Assembly: GCA_018821245.1 (NCBI GenBank)
Contig: JAHJMO010000032.1
Coordinates: 1-38,870 of the forward strand
Length of the DNA: 38,870 nucleotides
Reading direction: 5' to 3'
From: Patescibacteria group bacterium
GTDB taxonomy: Bacteria > Patescibacteriota > Microgenomatia > UBA10105 > UBA927
Shown here in pieces: positions 18,145 to 27,224 of this stretch; position 1 is the stretch's first letter, and the number at the start of each line of letters is the position of its first letter. The translations under genes were made by a program, and so were the position numbers. The notes under the pieces are model-generated. The model ran no database searches, was not told the DNA's origin, and worked only from the letters and a program-made list of their open reading frames with translations.

Positions 18145-19874
18145 AGGAAGAAATCTATAGTAAGAATACTGCCAAAAGTGTTGCTCCTGCGAATCTCGAA
18201 AACTACGAGAAAGCAGCAAGCAGCTTTACGTGGAAGCAAGCACGATCATACGTTGATTGGTTTAACGGCGGCAAGATAAATGCTGCGTATAACGCAGTGG
18301 ATAGGCACACACAAACATGGCGAAAGAACAAAGTGGCGCTCTACTGGGAAGACGAAGCAGGGAATGACAAAAAATTCACATTCGAAGAACTATCGCTTTT
18401 ATCAAACAAAGTAGCAAATATTCTCAAAGATTTTGGCGTGGAACGCGGAGACAGGGTATTTCTCTTCCTGCCAAGGATTCCGGAGCTTTACTTTTCATTC
18501 TTGGGAATTCTTAAAATCGGTGCAATAGCAGGAACTCTCTTTAGCGCATTTCAGGAACAAGCTCTTGCCGACAGGCTGGAAAATTCCGGTGCGAAAGTAC
18601 TGATCACTACTAAAGAACTGAAACCACGCGTCGATGCAATCCGTAAAAAGTTACCGGATCTTGTCCATGTCCTTGTTGTAGACGACGAATACTTCACAAA
18701 GAGTCTTGAACGTGCTTCGGACACACTTCGTATCGCCCACATGGACCCGGATGACTATGCGTTTATGCTCTACACCTCGGGAACTACGGGTAAGCCTAAA
18801 GGGGTCGTCCATTCACACCGGGCAATACTCCAGGAACACATGACCGCATATTGGGTATTGGATTTACGAGATGACGATACGTATTGGTGTACTGCTGATC
18901 CCGGATGGGTGACAGGAATTGCCTACGAAATACTTGGCAGTTGGAGCAATGGGGTAGCGGCCATTGTCTATGCAGGACGTTTCAATCCGGATCGTTGGTA
19001 CAAGCTTCTGGATAAATATAATGTAACCGTCTGGTATACGGCTCCCACCGCAATCCGCATGCTTATGGCACCCGGCAACGAGCTTGTCAAAAAGCATAAC
19101 CTTTCTCACCTGCGGCATCTCTGTTCGGTAGGCGAGCCGCTCAATCCAGAAGCGATCAAGTGGGGGATAAAAGTGTTTGGACTTGCCTTCCATGACACCT
19201 GGTGGCAGACGGAGACAGGTGCTATTTGTATCGCCAACTACCCCTGTATGGATATTAAGATCGGATCCATGGGCAAGCCCATTCCGGGGCTGACTGCCGC
19301 TATCGTTGATGACGAGGGTCATGTGGTTGGAACAAACCAGGAAGGGAATATAGCCCTAAAGCCTAAATGGCCGTCCTTGATGCGCACGATCTGGCGACGG
19401 CCGATTAAGTATAAAAGTTACTTTATGAATGGGTGGTACATAACCGGCGATAGAGGAATGGTAGACAAAGACGGGTATTTCTGGTTTATCGGAAGAGCAG
19501 ACGATGTCATAAAGACAAGCGGTGAGCGCGTAGGTCCTTTTGAGGTCGAATCCGCGCTTGTGGAGCATCCTTCTGTCGTTGAAGCGGGTGTCATCGGCAA
19601 GCCCGATCCGATGCGCGGAGAAATCATAAAAGCCTTCGTCGTGCTGGAAGCGAGTCAAAAGTCAAAAGTCAAAAGTCAAAAGTTCGCCGATGCGTTGAAA
19701 GAAGAATTAGCCATGTATGTCAAAAAGCACCTTGCAGGTCACGCCTATCCGCGTGAAATAGAATTTATTGACAAGCTCCCCAAAACGAGATCCGGCAAAA
19801 TCATGCGGAGAATCCTCAAAGCCAAAGAAATGGGGTTACCAGTTGGGGACACATCAACATTAGAAGAATTTTGA
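18141..19874 (+). CDS. acs: AMP-forming acetyl-CoA synthetase/acyl-CoA ligase
   Basis: YTSGTTGKPKGVVHSH, DTWWQTETGAICI, GRADDVIKTSGERVGPFEVE, PKTRSGKIMRRILKA. Confidence 0.93.
   Translation: MKEEIYSKNTAKSVAPANLENYEKAASSFTWKQARSYVDWFNGGKINAAYNAVDRHTQTWRKNKVALYWEDEAGNDKKFTFEELSLLSNKVANILKDFGVERGDRVFLFLPRIPELYFSFLGILKIGAIAGTLFSAFQEQALADRLENSGAKVLITTKELKPRVDAIRKKLPDLVHVLVVDDEYFTKSLERASDTLRIAHMDPDDYAFMLYTSGTTGKPKGVVHSHRAILQEHMTAYWVLDLRDDDTYWCTADPGWVTGIAYEILGSWSNGVAAIVYAGRFNPDRWYKLLDKYNVTVWYTAPTAIRMLMAPGNELVKKHNLSHLRHLCSVGEPLNPEAIKWGIKVFGLAFHDTWWQTETGAICIANYPCMDIKIGSMGKPIPGLTAAIVDDEGHVVGTNQEGNIALKPKWPSLMRTIWRRPIKYKSYFMNGWYITGDRGMVDKDGYFWFIGRADDVIKTSGERVGPFEVESALVEHPSVVEAGVIGKPDPMRGEIIKAFVVLEASQKSKVKSQKFADALKEELAMYVKKHLAGHAYPREIEFIDKLPKTRSGKIMRRILKAKEMGLPVGDTSTLEEF
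19653..19680. repeat. (AGTCAAA)4 tandem repeat inside acs
   Basis: agtcaaaagtcaaaagtcaaaagtcaaa; encodes SQKSKVKSQKF. Confidence 0.95.
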
Positions 19875-19900
19875 AAAGAAACTTATAAATTGATGAAACA

Positions 19901-20659
19901 CTAAGTATTACTTGCCTGATTCCACAGAATTACAATTTCTCCTTTGGTATCGGCAAAGTGCTGAATCGCCTGAACAATAGAGCCTCGCCAATATTCCTCG
20001 TGGACCTTCGTCAGCTCTCGATTGATCACTATTTCGGTATCACCGAACACCGTCTTCATGTCCTCAAGCGTACGTACGAGCTTATGCGGCGCACAGTACA
20101 TAATAACGGTAGGATTTTGTTTCAGTACTTTAAAACACTGAAACAGGCAGAAAAAAAGTTTACGGCGATTCGATTGTTTCTCTGGAGGGTAGCCGAGGAA
20201 GAAAAATTTATCAGCTGGAAGACCGGAGCTTGTGAGCGCCGCAAGCAATGCTGATGGTCCGGGAACACTTGTTACGGTAATACCGCGCTTTCTGGCTTCC
20301 CTAACCAGCACATAACCGGGATCAGAAATGAGCGGTGTACCTGCGTCGCTAATTAAGGCAACAGATTTACCACTCATAAGTGCTTCTACAAGAACATGAG
20401 TTATTTTTTGTTCAGTATGATCGTCGTAACGGATTAATTGTCGAATTGTTAAATTGTTGAGCAAAGCGAAATCCCGCTCTGCGGGATTAAATTGTTGAAG
20501 AACATATCCATAGCGCTTCTTTAGCTCTTGAAGTAATAAACCAGTACGGCGTGTATCCTCACAAAGTATTATATCAACTGAAAAGAGCGTCTTGACCGCA
20601 CGAATAGTTATATCAGCAAGATTTCCTATGGGCGTTGAAACGACATAGAGCGTTCCCAT
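19901..20659 (-). CDS. rsmI: 16S rRNA 2'-O-ribose C1402 methyltransferase
   Basis: MGTLYVVSTPIGNLADITIRAVKTLFSVDIILCEDTRRTGLLL, ISDAGTPLISDPG, VPGPSALLAALTSSGLP. Confidence 0.95.
   Translation of the reverse strand: MGTLYVVSTPIGNLADITIRAVKTLFSVDIILCEDTRRTGLLLQELKKRYGYVLQQFNPAERDFALLNNLTIRQLIRYDDHTEQKITHVLVEALMSGKSVALISDAGTPLISDPGYVLVREARKRGITVTSVPGPSALLAALTSSGLPADKFFFLGYPPEKQSNRRKLFFCLFQCFKVLKQNPTVIMYCAPHKLVRTLEDMKTVFGDTEIVINRELTKVHEEYWRGSIVQAIQHFADTKGEIVILWNQASNT
20449..20498. repeat. In-frame hairpin/direct-repeat element inside rsmI
   Basis: TTAAATTGTTGA repeated at 20449-20460 and 20487-20498, flanking hairpin AATCCCGC-TCT-GCGGGATT. Confidence 0.75.
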
Positions 20660-20665
20660 GGTCAG

Positions 20666-20671
20666 ATTATA
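20666..20671 (-). promoter_or_regulatory. Extended -10 (TGGTATAAT) 6 nt upstream of the rsmI ATG
   Basis: Minus strand TGGTATAAT-CTGACC-ATG. Confidence 0.65.
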
Positions 20672-20674
20672 CCA

Positions 20675-20702
20675 TTGCTCTTGCCTGCCGGTATGGTATG
20701 AT
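20675..20702 (+). promoter_or_regulatory. Candidate dedA promoter TTGCTC-N16-TATGAT
   Basis: TTGCTC 20675-20680, TGGTATGAT with -10 at 20697-20702, ATG at 20711. Confidence 0.55.
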
Positions 20703-20710
20703 GATTTTCT

Positions 20711-21397
20711 ATGGAATTTTTCCCGTTATTCGTTGATTTTATTCTGCATCTGGATACGCATTTGGCTCAAATCGTTAGTCAATATGGGGCTTTAACCTAC
20801 GTAATCCTGTTTTTGATTGTATTTGCCGAAACCGGCTTTGTGGTAACGCCTTTTCTTCCCGGCGATTCGCTCTTGTTTGCCGCCGGCGCGATTGCATCGC
20901 TGGGATCTCTCAATATAGCTTTTATAATTTTACTTCTAATTATAGCGGCGGTAGCCGGAGATACGTTCAATTACTGGATTGGGCATTATATGGGAAGGAA
21001 AATCGTCGATAATCCAAAAATTACGTTTATCAATCAGGAGCATATCGATAAAACGGAGCAGTATTATAAAAAATACGGCGGCAAAACCATTATCCTCGCC
21101 AGATTTATTCCGATTCTGAGAACATTTGCCCCCTTTGTGGCCGGAGTAGGTACGATGCACTATTCCAAATTCATTCTCTACAATGTCGTAGGCGGCGTGA
21201 TTTGGGTAACTCTTTTTACTCTGCTGGGGTATTTCTTCGGCAATCTGCCGTTTATCAAGGAAAATTTCCATTACGCCGTATTTGCAATAATCGGGCTATC
21301 GCTCGTTCCCATAATGTATGAATACATTCAGCATAAGCGGAATCCCGATGTTCCCGGTATCCCGATGAAAAAACTTGAGAAAGTAATCAATGAGTGA
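20711..21397 (+). CDS. DedA family (SNARE-associated/VTT domain) membrane protein
   Basis: FAETGFVVTPFLPGDSLLFAAGA, GRKIVDNPKITFINQEHIDKTEQYYKKYGGKTIILARFIPILRTFAPFVAG. Confidence 0.92.
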   Translation: MEFFPLFVDFILHLDTHLAQIVSQYGALTYVILFLIVFAETGFVVTPFLPGDSLLFAAGAIASLGSLNIAFIILLLIIAAVAGDTFNYWIGHYMGRKIVDNPKITFINQEHIDKTEQYYKKYGGKTIILARFIPILRTFAPFVAGVGTMHYSKFILYNVVGGVIWVTLFTLLGYFFGNLPFIKENFHYAVFAIIGLSLVPIMYEYIQHKRNPDVPGIPMKKLEKVINE

Positions 21398-21419
21398 CGG
21401 AACCGGGATGACAAACGCA

Positions 21420-22043
21420 TCAGACAAACTTACGGATTAAACCTACGACTTTACCCTGAATTTTGACGTGCGTCGTAAAAATTGGAGACATCTGTGAATT
21501 TGCGGGCATGAGCTTAATTCGTGCTTTTTCGAAGTAAATGCGTTTAAGCGTTGCCAAACCGTTTGGAAGAAGTGCCACTACGATATCGCCGTTTTGTGCT
21601 TCCTGCTGATGCTGTACGACAACGTAATCTCCGTCATATATGCCGTCATCTATCATAGAACTGCCTTTAACCTGAAGCACGTAACTGGCTTTTTGGGAAG
21701 AAACCATGGTGGGGGACACTTTCACATAAAAATTTGGGTCAGTATAGGGTTCAAGCGGTGAACCTGCCGCAATATACCCTAATACCGGCAACTCGACAGC
21801 TGCCTCTGTAGCGCCTGACCTGAAGTGCTCGTGCACGATTTCAAGGCCTCTTGCGGTTCCGTCTAATTTTTTGATAAACCCCTTCTGCCGGAGACGGTCT
21901 ATGTGTTCATGAACTGTCGCTGGGGATGACACATGCAGCGCATCGCCGATCTCCTTTAAGGTCGGAGCGTATCCGAATCGCTGGATAAACTGTGCGATAA
22001 AATCGAGCAGTTGTCGTTCTCTCGGGTATAATATTGCTGGCAT
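21420..22043 (-). CDS. lexA: LexA repressor (S24 autoprotease)
   Basis: Winged-helix N-terminus RERQLLDFIAQFIQRFGYAPTLKEIGDALHVSSPATVHEHI; cleavage AAG; catalytic GSSM and LKR. ATG at 22043. Confidence 0.95.
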   Translation of the reverse strand: MPAILYPRERQLLDFIAQFIQRFGYAPTLKEIGDALHVSSPATVHEHIDRLRQKGFIKKLDGTARGLEIVHEHFRSGATEAAVELPVLGYIAAGSPLEPYTDPNFYVKVSPTMVSSQKASYVLQVKGSSMIDDGIYDGDYVVVQHQQEAQNGDIVVALLPNGLATLKRIYFEKARIKLMPANSQMSPIFTTHVKIQGKVVGLIRKFV

Positions 22044-22107
22044 AGTGTTTAAGTCGTACAATACCGTTGGTTCATTTCAATAATTACAAAAAATACCCGA
22101 ATTGTCA

Positions 22108-22122
22108 ATACATACAATGTAT
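22108..22122. promoter_or_regulatory. Candidate LexA operator ATACAT-ACA-ATGTAT
   Basis: Perfect 6+3+6 inverted repeat in the lexA/uvrB divergent region; abuts TTGACA (minus strand) of a lexA promoter. Confidence 0.6.
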
Positions 22123-22158
22123 ATCTTTCCTATACAGTCTGGATAAATAAAGCCGAAT

Positions 22159-24195
22159 ATGGAATTTCAACTGACGTCACCATTTGCCACGGCTGTAGAC
22201 CAGCAGAAAGCTATCGATAATCTTGTTCACGGCATTGAGGCGGGCGGCAAAGAACAAGTGCTCATGGGCGTGACAGGGAGCGGAAAAACCTTTACCATGG
22301 CCAACACGATTGCCTGTGTTCAACGTCCCACGCTTGTCATATCTCACAACAAAACGTTAGCAGCACAACTCTACCAGGAATTCCGTGATTTGTTTCCCCG
22401 TAATGCGGTATCCTACTTTGTCTCATACTACGATTATTACCAACCCGAAGCATATATTCCCCAAAGCGATACGTATATTGAGAAGGAAACGGAAATCAAC
22501 GAAGAGATAGACAAACTCAGGCTTTCGGCAACGACCAATTTACTTACCAGACCAGACACAATCGTTGTAGCGTCTGTGTCTTCTATCTATAATATAGGAT
22601 CCCCACGCGAATACGGAAAATTTGTTATGGAACTGAGCGTCGGCATGCGTGTTGCCAGATCACAGATTTTTGCAAGGCTCGTCGACCTGCAATACGAACG
22701 CAATAATATAAACTTCCGTCGGGGGACGTTCCGGGTTCGCGGTGAAACAATCGATCTGTTTCCTTCATATGAGGACAGCGTATTTCGTGTCATCGTGTCT
22801 GATGATACGGTTACATCTTTAGAAAAACGCAATGCTATAACCGGACAAAAAATGGAGGATCTCACATACATATGCTTCTATCCGGCCAAGCATTATATGA
22901 CCGATCCTAAAACATACAAAGAAGTGTTTGAGACCATTCGATCGGACTTGCAAATTCGCTCTCAGGAATTACAAAACCAGGGAAAAATCGTTGAAGAACA
23001 TAGACTACGACAGCGTGTAACCTATGATCTGGAAATGATTCAGGAAGTTGGGTATGTCAACGGTATCGAGAATTATTCCCGATATTTTGACGGCAGGAAT
23101 CCCGGTGATCCGCCAAATACGCTTTTGGATTATTTTAAAGAAGCAGGGTTACGGCATTTCAACAGTCCCTCCTCGTGGCTTCTTTTTATCGACGAATCCC
23201 ACATGACGGTTCCCCAAATACGCGGCATGTATAACGGCGACAGAAGCAGAAAGCAGACGCTTATCGACTACGGGTTTCGCCTGCCGGCTGCATTAGACAA
23301 CCGGCCGCTTCGTTTTGACGAATTCATGAGAAAAATTCCGCAAACGATTTATGTATCAGCCACTCCTGATGATTGGGAAATCGAACGGGCGCTCCAAAGC
23401 TCACGGCAAATCAGATCCGCACCTCGCAATGGTATTGTTGAGCAACTTGTACGCCCAACCGGTTTAGTCGATCCGGAAGTAACTGTAAAATCGTCTGAAG
23501 GCCAAATCGAGGATCTTATCTCCGAAATAACCAAACGCGCCGATCACGGTGAGCGTGTACTTGTGACCACGCTGACCAAAACCATGGCAGAAGATTTGTC
23601 CCGTTATTTGGAGTCTAAAGGTATACGCACCCATTACCTTCACTCGGACGTCAAAACGCTTGACCGTACAACCATCTTGAGTGACCTGCGGCGTGGTAGT
23701 TACGATGTCATTATCGGCGTTAACCTTCTTCGGGAAGGTCTTGATTTGCCTGAAGTTTCGCTTGTTGCGATTCTTGATGCTGATAAAGAAGGATTCCTGC
23801 GTAGCAAAATTAGCCTTATTCAAACAATGGGCCGTGCTTCACGCCATATACGCGGATCTGTCATTCTCTACGCCGCCCGCGTCACGCAGGCGATGCGCGA
23901 CGCTGTGGAAGAGATAGGGAGGAGGAGAAATATACAACGTGCATATAACAAAAAGCATCACGTAATACCAAAGACAGTGGAAAAGCCTATCCGATCCCCT
24001 CTCGTTTCAGACACTGATGCTGCACGTAATCGGATGCAAACATTGCCTACAAAAGAGGAATTTAACGCTCTTACACCGAATGAAAAAAATAAACAAATTG
24101 CCAAACTTACAACGTACATGCGTCAGGCCGGACGAAATTTAGATTTTGAGCTTGCGCTTCGCATTAAAAACCTCATTGCCTCTCTCACCAGATAA
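22159..24195 (+). CDS. uvrB: UvrABC system protein B
   Basis: GVTGSGKTFTMA, SYYDYYQPEAYIPQSDTYIEKETEIN, FIDESHMTVPQIRGMYNGDRSRK, GVNLLREGLDLPEVSLVAILDADKEGFLRS. Confidence 0.98.
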   Translation: MEFQLTSPFATAVDQQKAIDNLVHGIEAGGKEQVLMGVTGSGKTFTMANTIACVQRPTLVISHNKTLAAQLYQEFRDLFPRNAVSYFVSYYDYYQPEAYIPQSDTYIEKETEINEEIDKLRLSATTNLLTRPDTIVVASVSSIYNIGSPREYGKFVMELSVGMRVARSQIFARLVDLQYERNNINFRRGTFRVRGETIDLFPSYEDSVFRVIVSDDTVTSLEKRNAITGQKMEDLTYICFYPAKHYMTDPKTYKEVFETIRSDLQIRSQELQNQGKIVEEHRLRQRVTYDLEMIQEVGYVNGIENYSRYFDGRNPGDPPNTLLDYFKEAGLRHFNSPSSWLLFIDESHMTVPQIRGMYNGDRSRKQTLIDYGFRLPAALDNRPLRFDEFMRKIPQTIYVSATPDDWEIERALQSSRQIRSAPRNGIVEQLVRPTGLVDPEVTVKSSEGQIEDLISEITKRADHGERVLVTTLTKTMAEDLSRYLESKGIRTHYLHSDVKTLDRTTILSDLRRGSYDVIIGVNLLREGLDLPEVSLVAILDADKEGFLRSKISLIQTMGRASRHIRGSVILYAARVTQAMRDAVEEIGRRRNIQRAYNKKHHVIPKTVEKPIRSPLVSDTDAARNRMQTLPTKEEFNALTPNEKNKQIAKLTTYMRQAGRNLDFELALRIKNLIASLTR

Positions 24196-24254
24196 GTGCG
24201 GTATAATAGGCTTGCCCCGGAATATCCGAGGAATTTTGGCTTTGTGGAATACTT

Positions 24255-27224
24255 ATGGATGAAATTATTATTCGCGGTGCGAGACAACATAATCTCAAGA
24301 ATATCAACCTTGAGCTTCCGAAGAATAAGCTCATCGTTTTTACCGGCTTATCCGGCTCGGGTAAGTCATCGATGGCGTTTGATACGATTTATGCAGAAGG
24401 TCAGAGACGATACGTGGAATCACTCTCTTCGTATGCTCGACAATTTCTGGGTGTTATGGATAAACCGGACGTCGACGCTATAGAAGGGTTATCTCCTGCT
24501 ATCTCTATCGATCAGAAGTCACGTTCGCATAACCCCAGATCAACCGTCGGAACGGTTACGGAAATATACGACTATCTTCGTCTATTGTTTGCACGAATTG
24601 GTCACCCGCATTGCCCGAACTGCCGGAAGGAAATCTCCAGGCAGTCCAGCCAGCAAATCGTGGATTCGGTAATGAATCTTATACGCTCAAGCCTACAACT
24701 GCAAAAAAAGCCGTATGTTCGTTTGTTTCTGTTGGCTCCGATTGTACGCGACAGAAAGGGAGAATTTTCCGGTCTTCTGGATAACTTGCGTGCCAAGGGA
24801 TTTCGGAACATACGCATTGACGGCCGATACGTCAATCTGGATGAGGAAATTATTCTTATTAAAACAAACAAACATACCATTGATGTCGTGTGTGACACAA
24901 TGAGCATCGACAAATCACATAGTAAACGAACAAGCGCTCACAATCCCGTGACTCAAAAGTCACCTATCGTCTCCCGAATAAACGATGCCGTAGAACAATC
25001 CTTGGAGCTTTCGGACGGATTAGTCATAGCAAGCGAGATACTCGATGCATCGTTTACCGTTCCTACAAAACCGAAAACGTGGACGGACCACATATTTTCG
25101 GAAAAATTCGCTTGTCCTGCCTGCAATATATCATTGCCGGAAATCGAACCACGATCCTTTTCATTTAATTCCCCGCACGGAGCCTGCAGCCAATGCACCG
25201 GTTTAGGAACTATAACGACCGTCAATCCGCAAGCAGTTATAAACCCGAACCTTTCAATAACCGAGGGAGGAATTTTGCCCTTTGCGAAAATATTCATGCA
25301 TGATACGTGGTATGCCCGCGTAATTATGACCGTTGCCCAAAAATACGGAATTGACGTACGGGCGCCGCTTAAGAATCTCACTGATGAGCAACGAAATATA
25401 TTGCTCTATGGAACGGACAATACGGTTCACACCGTTCATGGCACAAACAGATTTGGCGAGGAGACCCGCATAGAAGAGACATTTGACGGAATTGTGGCGG
25501 AACTCGAAAACCGTTACAAAGAAACAGATTCCGAATACGCCGCCTCTGCTATTGAGCGGTACATGTACACGCAAACGTGCCATTCGTGTAACGGAAAAAG
25601 GCTCAAAAAAGAATCGCTCACAATCACCGTCGATGGATCATCCATTGCTGATGTATCGGATATGTCCATTAGAGACGCGCTTGAGTGGGCAGGTGACATT
25701 GAGAAGCGTAAATGCAGCAGTAACTCAGGGTACGAATCTGTCGTTGCCAAACCGATTGTGAAGGAAATCGGTTCGCGATTAAGCTTTCTTAATAACGTCG
25801 GCCTCGATTACCTGACCCTTTCAAGAAGCGCACAAACACTCTCGGGAGGAGAAGCGCAACGAATACGGCTGGCATCACAAATTGGTTCAGGATTGACGGG
25901 TGTCTTGTATATTTTGGATGAACCATCCATCGGACTTCATCAGCGGGACAACAAGCGACTCATTCGAACTCTTGAGGAGTTGAGAAATCTCGGTAACACC
26001 GTTATCGTCGTTGAGCATGATCGGGAAATGATAGAATCAGCCGATCATCTTGTAGATTTTGGCCCCGGGGCAGGTAAACACGGAGGTGCCGTTGTCACAC
26101 AAGGGACTGTAAGGGAGGTCAAAAAGCATCCAACGTCTATTACTGCCAAATACCTGACCGGGAAGCGTACTGTCTCACGCTCTCCCTTTGCACAGTCGAA
26201 ATTTGAACCGAATGGGAGCATTCGACTCGTTGGAGCACGCAAAAATAATCTCAAAAATATTTCCGTAGCATTTCCATTGGGAAAGCTTATCTGCGTTTCG
26301 GGAGTATCCGGAAGCGGCAAATCCTCACTAATCGTAGAAACGCTTTATCCGGCGATACGTAAGGCTACTCTGGGAATTTCCAATCCTGAAACAGATATAA
26401 ATGATGCGATAGAAGGAGCAGACTTCATTGATAAAGCAGTCCTTATTGATCAGTCTCCTATAGGCAGAACACCGAGAAGCAATCCTGCCACCTATACCGG
26501 TGTTTTTACATACATACGGGAAATTTTTTCCGTCCTTCCGGAATCGAAAATCCGCGGATACAATCCGGGACGATTTTCCTTTAATGTCAAATCCGGCAGA
26601 TGCGAAGCTTGCGAAGGAGAAGGGCAAAGAAAAATCGAAATGCAATTTCTGGCAGATGTCTATGTCACGTGCGACGTGTGTCACGGCAAAAGATATAACA
26701 ATGAAACGCTGGAAGTCACTTATCATAACAAAAATATCGCACAAGTTTTGAACATGACCGTTGATGATGCAAAAGATATGTTTCATAATCATCCTCATGT
26801 TGCGAAAGTTTTGCAAACTATTGTCGATGTAGGGCTGGGATACATTCATTTAGGTCAGCCTGCGCCCACGCTTTCCGGCGGAGAGGCGCAACGGGTCAAG
26901 CTCGCTACGGAACTCTCGCGCAAATCTACCGGTCGCACGCTATACATTTTGGACGAACCCACAACCGGCTTGCATTTCGCAGACTTGGAAAAACTTCTTC
27001 AGGTTCTAGGCCGCTTGACATGTTCCGGCAATACAGTCATCGTAATAGAACATAATCTTGACATTCTAAAAAACGCAGACTGGATTATTGATCTGGGCCC
27101 TGAAGGCGGAGATGATGGCGGACAAGTGGTAGCGAGCGGAACTCCGCGGGACGTATCGCAGAACAGCTCTTCTTATACAGGTAAATTCTTAAAGGAAGTG
27201 ATGCGTTCGCATACACGCATATGA
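24255..27224 (+). CDS. uvrA: UvrABC system protein A
   Basis: RGARQHNLKNINLELPKNKLIVFTGLSGSGKSS, Zn-finger Cys motifs, two ABC signatures TLSGGEAQRIRLASQIG / TLSGGEAQRVKLATELS. Confidence 0.98.
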   Translation: MDEIIIRGARQHNLKNINLELPKNKLIVFTGLSGSGKSSMAFDTIYAEGQRRYVESLSSYARQFLGVMDKPDVDAIEGLSPAISIDQKSRSHNPRSTVGTVTEIYDYLRLLFARIGHPHCPNCRKEISRQSSQQIVDSVMNLIRSSLQLQKKPYVRLFLLAPIVRDRKGEFSGLLDNLRAKGFRNIRIDGRYVNLDEEIILIKTNKHTIDVVCDTMSIDKSHSKRTSAHNPVTQKSPIVSRINDAVEQSLELSDGLVIASEILDASFTVPTKPKTWTDHIFSEKFACPACNISLPEIEPRSFSFNSPHGACSQCTGLGTITTVNPQAVINPNLSITEGGILPFAKIFMHDTWYARVIMTVAQKYGIDVRAPLKNLTDEQRNILLYGTDNTVHTVHGTNRFGEETRIEETFDGIVAELENRYKETDSEYAASAIERYMYTQTCHSCNGKRLKKESLTITVDGSSIADVSDMSIRDALEWAGDIEKRKCSSNSGYESVVAKPIVKEIGSRLSFLNNVGLDYLTLSRSAQTLSGGEAQRIRLASQIGSGLTGVLYILDEPSIGLHQRDNKRLIRTLEELRNLGNTVIVVEHDREMIESADHLVDFGPGAGKHGGAVVTQGTVREVKKHPTSITAKYLTGKRTVSRSPFAQSKFEPNGSIRLVGARKNNLKNISVAFPLGKLICVSGVSGSGKSSLIVETLYPAIRKATLGISNPETDINDAIEGADFIDKAVLIDQSPIGRTPRSNPATYTGVFTYIREIFSVLPESKIRGYNPGRFSFNVKSGRCEACEGEGQRKIEMQFLADVYVTCDVCHGKRYNNETLEVTYHNKNIAQVLNMTVDDAKDMFHNHPHVAKVLQTIVDVGLGYIHLGQPAPTLSGGEAQRVKLATELSRKSTGRTLYILDEPTTGLHFADLEKLLQVLGRLTCSGNTVIVIEHNLDILKNADWIIDLGPEGGDDGGQVVASGTPRDVSQNSSSYTGKFLKEVMRSHTRI

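Noticed and set aside
24202-24207. TATAAT upstream of uvrA as a leaderless promoter
   Set aside because: The -10-like box is real, but the start codon is about 48 nt away and no good -35 or TGn is present; not part of the -10/N6/ATG pattern.
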